Shown: positions 7,032-12,639, counted from the stretch's first letter. The stretch: DNA of 12,639 nucleotides from Methanobacterium sp964452085 (GCA_964452085.1 CAYVKL010000021.1:1-12639); one strand, 5' to 3'. Numbers and translations: made by a program. Notes: generated by a model from the letters alone, not told the origin.

Positions 7032-7124
7032 TTATACAAGGTTAAACTTTTTGGCAAGCCAGAAGCCCAGAAGAGCGGCGGCGGCACCAGCGATAATTGC
7101 TCCGAAAGAAAAGCCTTTCAACAT
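7032..7124 (-). CDS. 30-residue membrane peptide upstream of the capsid gene
   Basis: The frame encodes MLKGFSFGAIIAGAAAALLG and then FWLAKKFNLV. Nearly all of residues 5-24 is hydrophobic, ending in a Lys-Lys pair, so it is a single-span membrane peptide. GGAG lies eight bases before the ATG. It fits exactly between the terminator-like hairpin and the capsid gene. Small single-span proteins of this kind are known structural components of PM2 and PRD1 membranes, which makes a virion membrane role likely but unproven. Confidence 0.7.
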   Translation of the reverse strand: MLKGFSFGAIIAGAAAALLGFWLAKKFNLV

Positions 7125-7136
7125 TGTGTGTTCTCC

Positions 7137-7189
7137 AAAAAATAGGGTTCATGGTTTTGCTTCAGATGAAGCACTTTTACCAGAACCCT
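7137..7189 (-). terminator. Rod-like hairpin with T6, end of replication/packaging unit
   Basis: Three nested stems are present: 7144-7150 with 7183-7189 (7 bp), 7152-7155 with 7179-7182 (4 bp) and 7158-7163 with 7168-7173 (6 bp), around an AGAT loop. On the minus strand the stem is followed after one base by six T (7142-7137), the pattern of an intrinsic terminator. The ribosome site of the 30-residue peptide directly follows the T run, so readthrough could control virion gene expression. Confidence 0.7.
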
Positions 7190-7213
7190 ACACACGTCCT
7201 TGTGTTTCGTCAA
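7185..7213 (-). promoter_or_regulatory. Weak candidate promoter for the virion module
   Basis: On the minus strand TTGACG (7213-7208) is followed after 17 bases by TAGGGT (7190-7185). The -35 box matches the bacterial consensus at five of six bases and the -10 box at only three. Transcripts would start inside the hairpin and so could not form the full terminator, letting virion genes be expressed separately. Speculative. Confidence 0.2.
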
Positions 7214-7259
7214 TCAAAAAACATGCCAAGCAGAAATTTATTTTGTAAGTTTTTGTCTC

Positions 7260-7847
7260 CTATTGGTTTATGAATATTTTGGATTGATACTTTGACAATC
7301 GGCCAACCTCTTGAGCTTGCTCTCCAACATAGGGCAAGCTTTCGAGATAGGATAAGTCGTTTGGGGCAGTCAAGTTAAAACAGATCAACATGTCGGCGTT
7401 GTTGCGCAGTAATAGCGACATATCAAACAAGCGTTGACTGATACCGACAACCGATACACTCCGATGCCGACCAAAGCGAATGATGTTCTCGATGGCCGGA
7501 GTCATGTAGGTCGCAGAACAGAAATTAGAAATCTCTTCACAGACCAGAGTAAGATTGCCGACCCGATAGACCATTTCAATCACACGCTCATAAGATTCAA
7601 GGTCACCAAGCTGAACAACAATCTTGAGAGTGTCATCCGCTTCCGGCGACGCTTTCAGACAGTCAGCGACCGATTGCAAATCGGTCACTAACTGCCAGTT
7701 TGGGAAAGCGTCGGAATACTCTCCCAACAAGTCCAAAATAACACACCGATCAAGCTGGCCGATAACAGACTTGACAAGAAAGCTTTTCCCGTACCCTGTT
7801 TTTCCGACAACAAGAACGATCTTGCGTTTCTTGGGATTCGTTATCAT
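7260..7847 (-). CDS. DNA packaging ATPase, FtsK-HerA superfamily, A32/P9-like (195 aa)
   Basis: This ATPase drives genome entry into the preformed procapsid in membrane-containing icosahedral viruses. Seen: Walker A GKTGYGKS (15-22), a following VILDLLGEY strand (36-44), Walker B LTLVCEEISNF with the acidic pair at 104-105, and a sensor strand RHRSVSVVGISQRL with Gln138. The RxGRHxxxSVVGISQR pattern is typical of the FtsK-HerA class. The length of 195 residues is close to that of PRD1 P9 and other minimal packaging ATPases. The start overlaps the upstream stop (ATGA). The gene ends just before a terminator-like hairpin, closing the replication/packaging unit. Confidence 0.93.
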   Translation of the reverse strand: MITNPKKRKIVLVVGKTGYGKSFLVKSVIGQLDRCVILDLLGEYSDAFPNWQLVTDLQSVADCLKASPEADDTLKIVVQLGDLESYERVIEMVYRVGNLTLVCEEISNFCSATYMTPAIENIIRFGRHRSVSVVGISQRLFDMSLLLRNNADMLICFNLTAPNDLSYLESLPYVGEQAQEVGRLSKYQSKIFINQ

Positions 7848-8296
7848 TCCGGCTTTACCTCAGTCAGACCTTGAGCGAAAAGATCGCGTTGAACTTCCCG
7901 CTTGCGCTTCATCGCGTCAAGCGTGATAAGCGACGCTACAACAGCCAACTGCGCTATTGGGGCGTACTTCTGCAACGCTTCACCGCCGTATTGATTCGCG
8001 ACTATCGCAAGACTTTGGTCAAGGTTTGTTTTCAGGTCGGCATCGGTTGTCTTGAACGGAAGCTTCGTTATCCCTTCAAGCGCAATGAGCAAGCCTGTTG
8101 TGACAAGAGCACACTGGTCGGCAGAAATTTCAACCGGAGCCGCTTTCGACTTGCGCGGTCGACGCTCAGGCGTTCCGGCGTCAATGTCGGTTGAAACGTC
8201 GACATTCTTTCGTGGTCGACCTTTTCGCTTGGGAACGTCAAGCGGTTCGTTTGCCAAACTGTCAAGCGTGGAGTCAAGCGACTTGGTTTCATTCAT
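7844..8296 (-). CDS. AT-hook-like, hydrophobic-tail protein preceding the ATPase (150 aa)
   Basis: An acidic start is followed by a basic patch KRKGRPRK (23-30), which contains the GRP core of an AT hook, and a second patch ERRPRKSK (44-51). Two hydrophobic helices follow, about 61-80 and 112-128, then a basic end. The start is set at ATG 8296 because longer versions run far into the acidic coding tail of the previous gene. GAGGAAG lies upstream, and an alternative ATG lies two codons earlier (8302). I recall similar helical C-terminal patterns next to packaging ATPases in other tailless viruses, but cannot confirm it here. Coupling of DNA to the membrane or packaging vertex is inferred. Confidence 0.75.
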   Translation of the reverse strand: MNETKSLDSTLDSLANEPLDVPKRKGRPRKNVDVSTDIDAGTPERRPRKSKAAPVEISADQCALVTTGLLIALEGITKLPFKTTDADLKTNLDQSLAIVANQYGGEALQKYAPIAQLAVVASLITLDAMKRKREVQRDLFAQGLTEVKPE

Positions 8297-8543
8297 CTTC
8301 ATCTTCCTCAGTTTCATCTTCAGAATCAGAATCAGAATCTTCAACTTCCACGTCGTCGGCAAACTGGCCACGGCCTGTAAGGAAATCGACAAACACATTG
8401 CGAGAATCTTTTTCCTCAGACGGCTTAGAAGATTTTTCATCGGGCTTTTTCCCGCCAGTTGTTTCCACTTTCACCTTGCCGTCACGAACGGACAACACAT
8501 GTTTCCGACCGCACGGGCAACTAATACGCATTTTTTTTGACAC
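8289..8543 (-). CDS. Small CPC-motif protein with an extreme acidic tail (84 aa)
   Basis: The N-terminal part has RISCPCGRKHVLSVRDGKVK (6-25), a short hairpin with CxC and a nearby His that could hold a metal, followed by a Lys/Pro/Ser-rich linker. The last 21 residues (64-84) are nearly all Asp, Glu and Ser. The start is GTG, supported by AGAGGT seven bases upstream. The frame overlaps the preceding 51-residue gene by 23 bases. Acidic C-terminal tails are seen in single-strand DNA-binding proteins and DNA mimics, so a role in replication or packaging is possible. The family is not recognised. Confidence 0.75.
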   Translation of the reverse strand: MSKKMRISCPCGRKHVLSVRDGKVKVETTGGKKPDEKSSKPSEEKDSRNVFVDFLTGRGQFADDVEVEDSDSDSEDETEEDEDE

Positions 8544-8676
8544 TTGTCTTACCTCTTTCTCCGTATCGGTTTATTCTATGGTCGGCCTGTCCGACCTGTA
8601 ACTTTCCCTTGTCAACCCATAGCGTCAACAGCACAGAGCAACAAGGACATTTTGCCTCTAACTTGACGCTTGGCAT
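8521..8676 (-). CDS. 51-residue CPCC-motif protein
   Basis: The frame begins MPSVKLEAKCPCCSVLLTLW and continues VDKGKLQVGQ, ending in a basic tail. The ATG shares its A with the upstream TAA stop (TAATG), and GAGGT lies seven bases upstream, a strong sign of real translation. The CPC-hairpin-VxKGKxxV pattern resembles the start of the next gene (CPCGRKHVLSVRDGKVKV), suggesting tandem duplication of a small metal-binding hairpin. Function is unknown. Its place between the 127-residue protein and the packaging module hints at DNA transactions. Confidence 0.65.
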   Translation of the reverse strand: MPSVKLEAKCPCCSVLLTLWVDKGKLQVGQADHRINRYGERGKTSVKKNAY

Positions 8677-9059
8677 TAGCACACCTCAAAGATCGTAACA
8701 TCGTTATACGATCTCCCGCCTTTGACGTTGACTTTCCCGTTGTGAACTAACAGGTAATAACGGCCAGTCCATTCAGGAAGCTTTTCAGGGTCAAGAGCTT
8801 TGTGCAAGGCGTCAATGTCCGGCAAATAGCAGTTGACACCGACGGCGTGACCGCCAGCAACCTTTGACAGAACGCTTTCATCCGGCATGCCTTGTTCGAC
8901 CTTGCCGGAAAGAAACGTTTCAGCCGTATAGACGGAAAACTTTTTCCCGTCACGGCCGTCGAATTTGTCTTTTTCGTATTCGCCGACCTGCACAAGGTAC
9001 CAGCTTTTCGACTCCAATTTGAGAATCGAGACGTTTGTGGAAATCTGCTTCAATGGCAT
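8676..9059 (-). CDS. Unknown 127-aa protein, possible single-strand DNA-binding protein
   Basis: The protein is mixed and beta-rich, with strands SWYLVQVGEY (19-28), KKFSVYTAETF (39-49) and GRYYLLVHNGKVNVKG (99-114), and it ends in VTIFEVC. No known motif was recognised. The start is the ATG at 9059, not the one at 9074, because GGGAGAAAG lies just before it and overlaps the earlier ATG. Tectivirus-like genomes encode a single-strand DNA-binding protein near the polymerase, and an OB-like strand pattern is conceivable here. That role is a guess from size and position. Confidence 0.8.
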   Translation of the reverse strand: MPLKQISTNVSILKLESKSWYLVQVGEYEKDKFDGRDGKKFSVYTAETFLSGKVEQGMPDESVLSKVAGGHAVGVNCYLPDIDALHKALDPEKLPEWTGRYYLLVHNGKVNVKGGRSYNDVTIFEVC

Positions 9060-9060
9060 G

Positions 9061-9351
9061 TTACTTTCTCCCATTCTGATTTTGTGTTTTGTAGAGATCG
9101 TTTTTCAACTCGAACATTGCCGACTGAACGACTCTCGAGGCGACCTTTTCGGAAACCGGAATGATTTCACGCAGGGCTTCAACAACTTTGACAATCCCGT
9201 CAACAGCGGTCAAAAGGTTTGGATTTTTCGACAGCATAGAGCGTAGCAGGTCGAAAACGATTGTCCTGATTAACAGGGCTTGCGCTGAGTCTTGAACAGG
9301 ACTCAACAGGCGCCAAACCCAACGTAACGGTTGCAACAAAAAGCGTAGCAT
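9061..9351 (-). CDS. Helical basic/amphipathic protein of unknown function (96 aa)
   Basis: Predicted to be almost entirely alpha-helical. An amphipathic, tryptophan-containing N-terminus (MLRFLLQPLRWVWRLL) could lie on a membrane, and helices at about 22-40, 46-62 and 65-88 follow. AAGGTG lies six bases before the ATG. The gene starts just after the polymerase stop and ends one base before the next start. Membrane attachment of replication complexes is known in phi29 (p16.7, p1) and PRD1, so a replication-organising role is possible, but no homology can be claimed. Confidence 0.8.
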   Translation of the reverse strand: MLRFLLQPLRWVWRLLSPVQDSAQALLIRTIVFDLLRSMLSKNPNLLTAVDGIVKVVEALREIIPVSEKVASRVVQSAMFELKNDLYKTQNQNGRK

Positions 9352-9355
9352 ACAT

Positions 9356-11086
9356 TCACCTTTGTTTTTCTAAAGTAACGCTTTTGGTTAGCGGGATAAC
9401 GTCACCAAGCTTCGAGCCTCTTGACGCTCCCGATATTTTCACAAACTGCTTTGTTTCTACAGTAAGAGATCGGGCGTCGGTTTCAATCGTCAAACGCCCC
9501 TCTCTCTCCATAGCGTGTTTGGGTAAAGCGTGGTGTGCGGTCTTGATTAGTTTTTCTCCGTTCTGTAAAGCGTAGACTTTTTCTCTCCAAATTACCGCTT
9601 CACTTGTTACATGTTGAACCTGAAAAGGCACACCGTCAAACGCACAATATGTATCATCGACGGCGTACCCGCTTGAATTTTTCGCAATAACGGAATCAGT
9701 TGAGCACACAAGAAGGTTTTCGCGTCCGACCCGATTCATGGCCTTCAACAAAACAGATCGGGCTTTCCCCAAAATCAGGCTTGCCGCTTCCGGCCAAAAA
9801 CAGGAACCGACCTGCACTTTCCCTTCTCGATTGCGTGGTAAATAGTCGGCGGGAAGTTGTGCAATTCCGGCACGGGTAATATGTTCTGAGTCAGTTGTAA
9901 TTTTCTTGTTCTGAGCAAGCTTTCCGATGATAGAGTTGGCAAGAAGTTTGTAGACGTATCGAGCGGCTCCCGTTGAAGCGTCTTTCTTGGCAATCAAGTC
10001 TGACAAATAGGAAGGCAGTTCACTCCGGTCGGCGTGTGCGTACCCGAAACCAAAACGCACACAATAGAAAAGATCGGGACAAGCTTCAACGCTTGCCCGC
10101 AATTCGGAGAGCGTGCAATAAGAGACTCCCGCACTTGGCCATGTTAGACCCTTGTCAGTGTCAACGGGAAGCCCAAAAAATCCTTCATAGCTGTTAGGAT
10201 ACTTGAAAGCGACACACAGAAACCCGTCAATCGTTTTGGTTAGGTCTTTTTGTGTACGTATCTTTTCCCAAGAGGAGCCGTCTGGAAACGATTCAAACGA
10301 CATAGCGGAACGTGGGTAGAGCGAATTAGCGTCGGCTTCTATTATAGGGGAAACAATTCGACCTCTTGCAAAAATCTCAGAGCGACCGCCCCAATAACAG
10401 CGGAGAGCGAAACGGCGTACCGCTGGCAACGGAGCGTCAAGAGGTTTTTGCAGTCGGTTGCGGAAAATGTATGTCGACAGATAGGGAGCAGAGCGAAAGC
10501 TTGTTAGCGGTAGACTGTAAGCGTTGTCGATTGCCGTAGAAAGCCAGTGGTAAGCCTTATAACAAATCTCAGCATCACGCATCGCGTACGCTCTGAAACC
10601 ATTCTCTGTCAAGCTTGACCTCGAGACGTTGCCCCTGTCCCAAGCCAGCTTTTCAACGCCGATAAGCTTGCCAAGCTTGGAGAGCGAAAAGCTTTTGTCA
10701 CTGCTCCAAAAAGTCGAAATGTCAAAAATGGTCATATCTTTGTACTCTGCCATAAGACAACCAAGACCCGTTTCCGACAAGTGAGCAACCCAATAGTCGG
10801 ACAACTTTGAAATGTCTGCCAGCGCAAAGAACGCGACAAGAAACGGGTTCCGGTAGGGAGCAGTAAACGCCTTCAACTCAGCGTAGCTAATCTTTCCGTT
10901 TTTCGGTTGAAAGAAAACTTGACGATCCGGTCGCCATAACTGAATTGAAAGCAATTCCTGAGTGCGTGAATCGTATTCGGTATCAAACCCGAAAACAGGT
11001 CGAGCGTCGGCAACTTTCCGCTTCGGAATTGAAACGGAAAGTTTGTTGGTGTAGACGGGAATTGAAAGCAAACGATTGATTTTCAT
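9356..11086 (-). CDS. Protein-primed family B DNA polymerase (576 aa)
   Basis: The enzyme replicates the linear genome from a terminal protein. Numbering is from the ATG at 11086. Exonuclease: Exo I FDTE (Asp35, Glu37), probable Exo II ALADIS (Asp91) and Exo III YAMRD (Tyr167, Asp171). YWGGR (231-235) is the linker motif. Polymerase: motif A DANSLYP (252-258), a long TPR1-like insertion, motif B KLLANSIIG (380-388), a further insertion, motif C CSTDS with catalytic Asp464, and KVY (503-505). This size matches phi29 and PRD1 enzymes (about 550-575). The ATG overlaps the upstream stop (ATGA). A GTG at 11146 would add 20 residues. Motif C has Ser where most family members have the first Asp. Confidence 0.95.
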   Translation of the reverse strand: MKINRLLSIPVYTNKLSVSIPKRKVADARPVFGFDTEYDSRTQELLSIQLWRPDRQVFFQPKNGKISYAELKAFTAPYRNPFLVAFFALADISKLSDYWVAHLSETGLGCLMAEYKDMTIFDISTFWSSDKSFSLSKLGKLIGVEKLAWDRGNVSRSSLTENGFRAYAMRDAEICYKAYHWLSTAIDNAYSLPLTSFRSAPYLSTYIFRNRLQKPLDAPLPAVRRFALRCYWGGRSEIFARGRIVSPIIEADANSLYPRSAMSFESFPDGSSWEKIRTQKDLTKTIDGFLCVAFKYPNSYEGFFGLPVDTDKGLTWPSAGVSYCTLSELRASVEACPDLFYCVRFGFGYAHADRSELPSYLSDLIAKKDASTGAARYVYKLLANSIIGKLAQNKKITTDSEHITRAGIAQLPADYLPRNREGKVQVGSCFWPEAASLILGKARSVLLKAMNRVGRENLLVCSTDSVIAKNSSGYAVDDTYCAFDGVPFQVQHVTSEAVIWREKVYALQNGEKLIKTAHHALPKHAMEREGRLTIETDARSLTVETKQFVKISGASRGSKLGDVIPLTKSVTLEKQR

Positions 11087-11799
11087 TCGTTGAATCGATT
11101 TCTGAAGTCTCTCTCTGTTTGTTCGATTGACTTCGGCGACCGCCACACACCAGAGACTCCCGTTATCATCGCGTAGCCCTGCATGCGTTCTTCTGCGGCC
11201 TTAATGAGTCGCTTCAACTTCAGACGATCAAGACCGTATTTCCGATATGTGTCAAGACGCTGAGTAATAACGTACTCACCATCATCGCGCATATACTTTT
11301 CTGCGGGTCGAACATTCCAAGATGCACGCGCACCGATGTTGGCGGTTGTGAAATATCGCTTCAATGTCGGCGAAGGCTCAAGCTCTCTAAAGTTTCTCTC
11401 CTCTTTTGGATTCCACGGTTTAATGATTGTCCACACAAAGACGGGATAAAAATAATAATGTTCTCTTGGTCGGCCACGTCGAGAAGGATTGAACATCCAA
11501 GAACGCAATTTCGCATTCTGATATCCCGCCTTTGTTTCGCGTCCCTTCGTGCCAAGAAAATACGGCTTGCGATACGGAACCTTGATACCTTTCGACGCTC
11601 TTTGCTTCATCCCAAAAGGATGTTTGGAAAGTCGTTTAAATAAAGCTTTTCGGGCTTTCAACTGCTTTGCTTCAATCTGTGATTCTGTGCCAGAGTAGGC
11701 GGGTAAAACGTGCGGAGCGTCTTTTGCGTCGTGCGGCGACATTTGAGGCTTGAACGCGAAACCGTTTTTGCGAACGATTTTTCCCTTTGGGATCTTCAT
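11083..11799 (-). CDS. Candidate terminal protein for DNA replication (238 aa)
   Basis: The protein is very basic, with many aromatic residues. It contains a GRP patch (SRRGRPREHYYFYP, 106-119) and a charged helical C-terminus. It lies directly upstream of the polymerase and is joined to it by an ATGA overlap, the same order as PRD1 gene VIII (terminal protein, about 259 aa) before gene I (polymerase). Its size matches the PRD1 and phi29 terminal proteins. Terminal proteins diverge too fast to recognise by motif, and the priming Tyr, Ser or Thr cannot be named. No other protein here fits the role as well. It could instead be a general DNA-binding protein. Confidence 0.65.
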   Translation of the reverse strand: MKIPKGKIVRKNGFAFKPQMSPHDAKDAPHVLPAYSGTESQIEAKQLKARKALFKRLSKHPFGMKQRASKGIKVPYRKPYFLGTKGRETKAGYQNAKLRSWMFNPSRRGRPREHYYFYPVFVWTIIKPWNPKEERNFRELEPSPTLKRYFTTANIGARASWNVRPAEKYMRDDGEYVITQRLDTYRKYGLDRLKLKRLIKAAEERMQGYAMITGVSGVWRSPKSIEQTERDFRNRFNE

Positions 11800-12050
11800 G
11801 ACTTACCGCACAATTTGAAGCGACCCGAAAAGCGGGCGTTTATTGACTCTCCACAGTGTCGACATTTCCCTTCAAGGCGTGCGTGATTCCGAAAATCAAA
11901 ATACAAATTCCGACGCACAAGAGGGGAGCCACAGAATAAGCAGGTTTCATCGATTTCGTACACGCAAGCATGTTTGTCATGCCGATAAACGATCCTTTCG
12001 GGAAAAATCGTTTCGACTGAGGGCTTGTTACAATATGGACAGTTTGGCAT
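11796..12050 (-). CDS. Zinc-ribbon-like small protein (84 aa)
   Basis: Three CxxC pairs are present, CPYC (4-7), CLFC (37-40) and CRHC (63-66), plus Cys29, Cys81 and His24/His27, enough to bind one or two zinc ions. Each CxxC sits at a turn between short strands, as in zinc ribbons. AAAGGA lies about six bases before the ATG. The stop overlaps the start of the terminal-protein candidate (ATGA). It may be an early transcription or replication regulator, but the exact family is not recognised. Confidence 0.8.
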   Translation of the reverse strand: MPNCPYCNKPSVETIFPERIVYRHDKHACVYEIDETCLFCGSPLVRRNLYFDFRNHARLEGKCRHCGESINARFSGRFKLCGKS

Positions 12051-12228
12051 TGTGTTCCTTTAGCCACTGTTGACATTTTTGACAACCGCACTTTCTTGAC
12101 CACTGTTTCCGGCGTTGTTGGTCGCAAGCGTAGCAATCACACACACCAGCGGCTTGTCGGCATACGTGCGACCCGCACACATCGGAAAAGCGAAAGGTGC
12201 CGGTGGCATTGCAGATTTTACATTTCAT
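12028..12228 (-). CDS. Cysteine-rich metal-binding protein, 10 Cys in 66 aa
   Basis: The protein starts MKCKICNATGTF and contains CDCYAC (30-35) and CGCQKC (47-52) besides three further cysteines, the pattern of a multi-zinc small protein. The start at 12228 is preferred because AAGGGGAAACAG precedes it. An ATG at 12294 in the same frame, overlapping the upstream stop (ATGA), would add 22 residues without cysteine. The end overlaps the zinc-ribbon gene by 23 bases. Function is unknown. Position suggests early expression. Confidence 0.75.
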   Translation of the reverse strand: MKCKICNATGTFRFSDVCGSHVCRQAAGVCDCYACDQQRRKQWSRKCGCQKCQQWLKEHNAKLSIL

Positions 12229-12290
12229 CTGTTTCCCCTTGTATAATGTAGAATAGTGTTCAGATTCGCAAGAATGAAGTAAATCGATGG

Positions 12291-12539
12291 TCATAGAACG
12301 GTGGCTCCCGTCGTTTTGTCTTTAATTGAAATCGTAAAGTAACAACGCTTATCGTCGAAGCGGTAAGAACGCCCACGCTCAGGCATGTGAAAACTCAAAC
12401 GTAAAATTTTGTCAGGGGTCACTAATCGAAGTGTTTTCGTTCTACCGTTTCGACTTATTTTACCAAGGCAAGCCAAGCCCGTAAAGTAAAGATCGTTTCT
12501 CAATAATCCTGAGACTTCGGAAAAGGTATGTTTGTTCAT
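12291..12539 (-). CDS. Small basic protein of unknown function (82 aa), first gene of the operon
   Basis: The family is not recognised. The protein is basic with alternating strands (KTLRLVTPDKILRLSFHM, 35-52, and RCYFTISIKD, 65-74) and no membrane segment. TGGGG lies about six bases before the ATG. It is the first gene after about 100 non-coding bases at the right end, so it is probably the first translated from an early transcript. A DNA-binding or regulatory role is possible but not shown. Confidence 0.7.
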   Translation of the reverse strand: MNKHTFSEVSGLLRNDLYFTGLACLGKISRNGRTKTLRLVTPDKILRLSFHMPERGRSYRFDDKRCYFTISIKDKTTGATVL

Positions 12540-12639
12540 AAGAACCCCATAGCCCGACCAAACGGCAAGGGGAAACGTGTGCGAAGCGTTTCACGCAATG
12601 CCGTAGGTCGGAAAATGTTTGTTGTAAATTTCGTTTCGC
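12540..12639. other. Non-coding right end with nested inverted repeats, likely promoter region
   Basis: No convincing gene is seen in these 100 bases. CCGACC (12554-12559) is inverted as GGTCGG (12606-12611), enclosing a second pair, GAAACG (12572-12577) and CGTTTC (12587-12592). TTTACA stands on the minus strand near the end (about 12629-12624), but no good -10 box follows at 17 bases. The region must hold the start signals for the leftward operon unless transcription enters from outside, or part of a replication end. Confidence 0.4.

Noticed and set aside
7003..7248. 81-codon plus-strand frame across the capsid leader
   Set aside because: It crosses the hairpin, the 30-residue gene and its ribosome site on the other strand. 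The protein has no recognisable pattern.
8580..8596. Palindrome GGTCGG-5-CCGACC considered as an operator or promoter element
   Set aside because: It lies inside the 51-residue coding frame, and no promoter boxes with proper spacing surround it.
8052..8601. Two long plus-strand frames (162 and 136 codons) opposite the 150- and 84-residue genes
   Set aside because: They are antisense to genes with ribosome sites and coupled starts. Their serine/phenylalanine richness mirrors the Asp/Glu and Lys codons on the other strand.
12243..12271. Minus-strand TTGCGA-17-CATTAT as a promoter for the cysteine-rich gene
   Set aside because: The expected RNA start would fall within or after the ribosome site of the gene, and the match is only four of six in each box.
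12615..12639. An 18-codon plus-strand frame that would continue from the right edge into the left edge if the sequence were circular
   Set aside because: There is no evidence of circularity, the frame is too short to judge, and a protein-primed polymerase argues for a linear molecule.

Overview
The window is a compact, almost wall-to-wall coded genome or genome segment of a small tailless double-stranded DNA virus. About 25 genes lie in 12.6 kb, and all of them read leftwards (minus strand). Three proteins fix the identity. They are a protein-primed family B DNA polymerase (about 9356-11086), an A32/P9-like FtsK-HerA packaging ATPase (7260-7847) and, two positions downstream, a 317-residue protein (6060-7013) with the size and position of a double-jelly-roll major capsid protein. 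This combination is typical of tectivirus-, corticovirus- and autolykivirus-like viruses with an internal membrane. There is no tail, portal, large terminase or integrase. Clear Shine-Dalgarno sites and a soluble-type lytic transglycosylase point to a bacterial host, and the transglycosylase fits a host with a peptidoglycan wall. The exact host cannot be told.

Reading in the direction of transcription (right to left), the replication module comes first. It holds three small proteins, two of them cysteine-rich (11796-12539), a basic 238-residue protein that is the best terminal-protein candidate (11083-11799), and the polymerase. A 96-residue helical protein, a 127-residue protein that may bind DNA and two tiny related CPC-containing proteins follow (8289-9351). 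The packaging module is a protein with an AT-hook-like patch and hydrophobic C-terminal helices (7844-8296) plus the ATPase. A rod-like hairpin with a T run closes this unit.

The virion module starts with a 30-residue membrane peptide and the capsid gene, closed by a perfect 11-bp hairpin. Next come four successive proteins that each end in a single hydrophobic tail anchor (3657-5992), a 31-residue peptide, a two-span membrane protein and a 56-residue basic protein. The lytic transglycosylase follows, then a likely receptor-binding spike (1416-2414), another beta-rich protein, a short membrane/coiled-coil protein and a final beta-rich protein. A 13-bp hairpin with a T run on the plus strand ends the window on the left.

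Many genes are joined by 4-base ATGA or GTGA overlaps, so translation is probably coupled along the operon. The longest stretch without a gene is about 135 bases (7125-7259), and no stretch exceeds 300. No terminal inverted repeats are visible, so the true ends may be missing or the sequence may be embedded in, or permuted from, something larger. No tRNA, rRNA, CRISPR, insertion sequence or integrase was seen.
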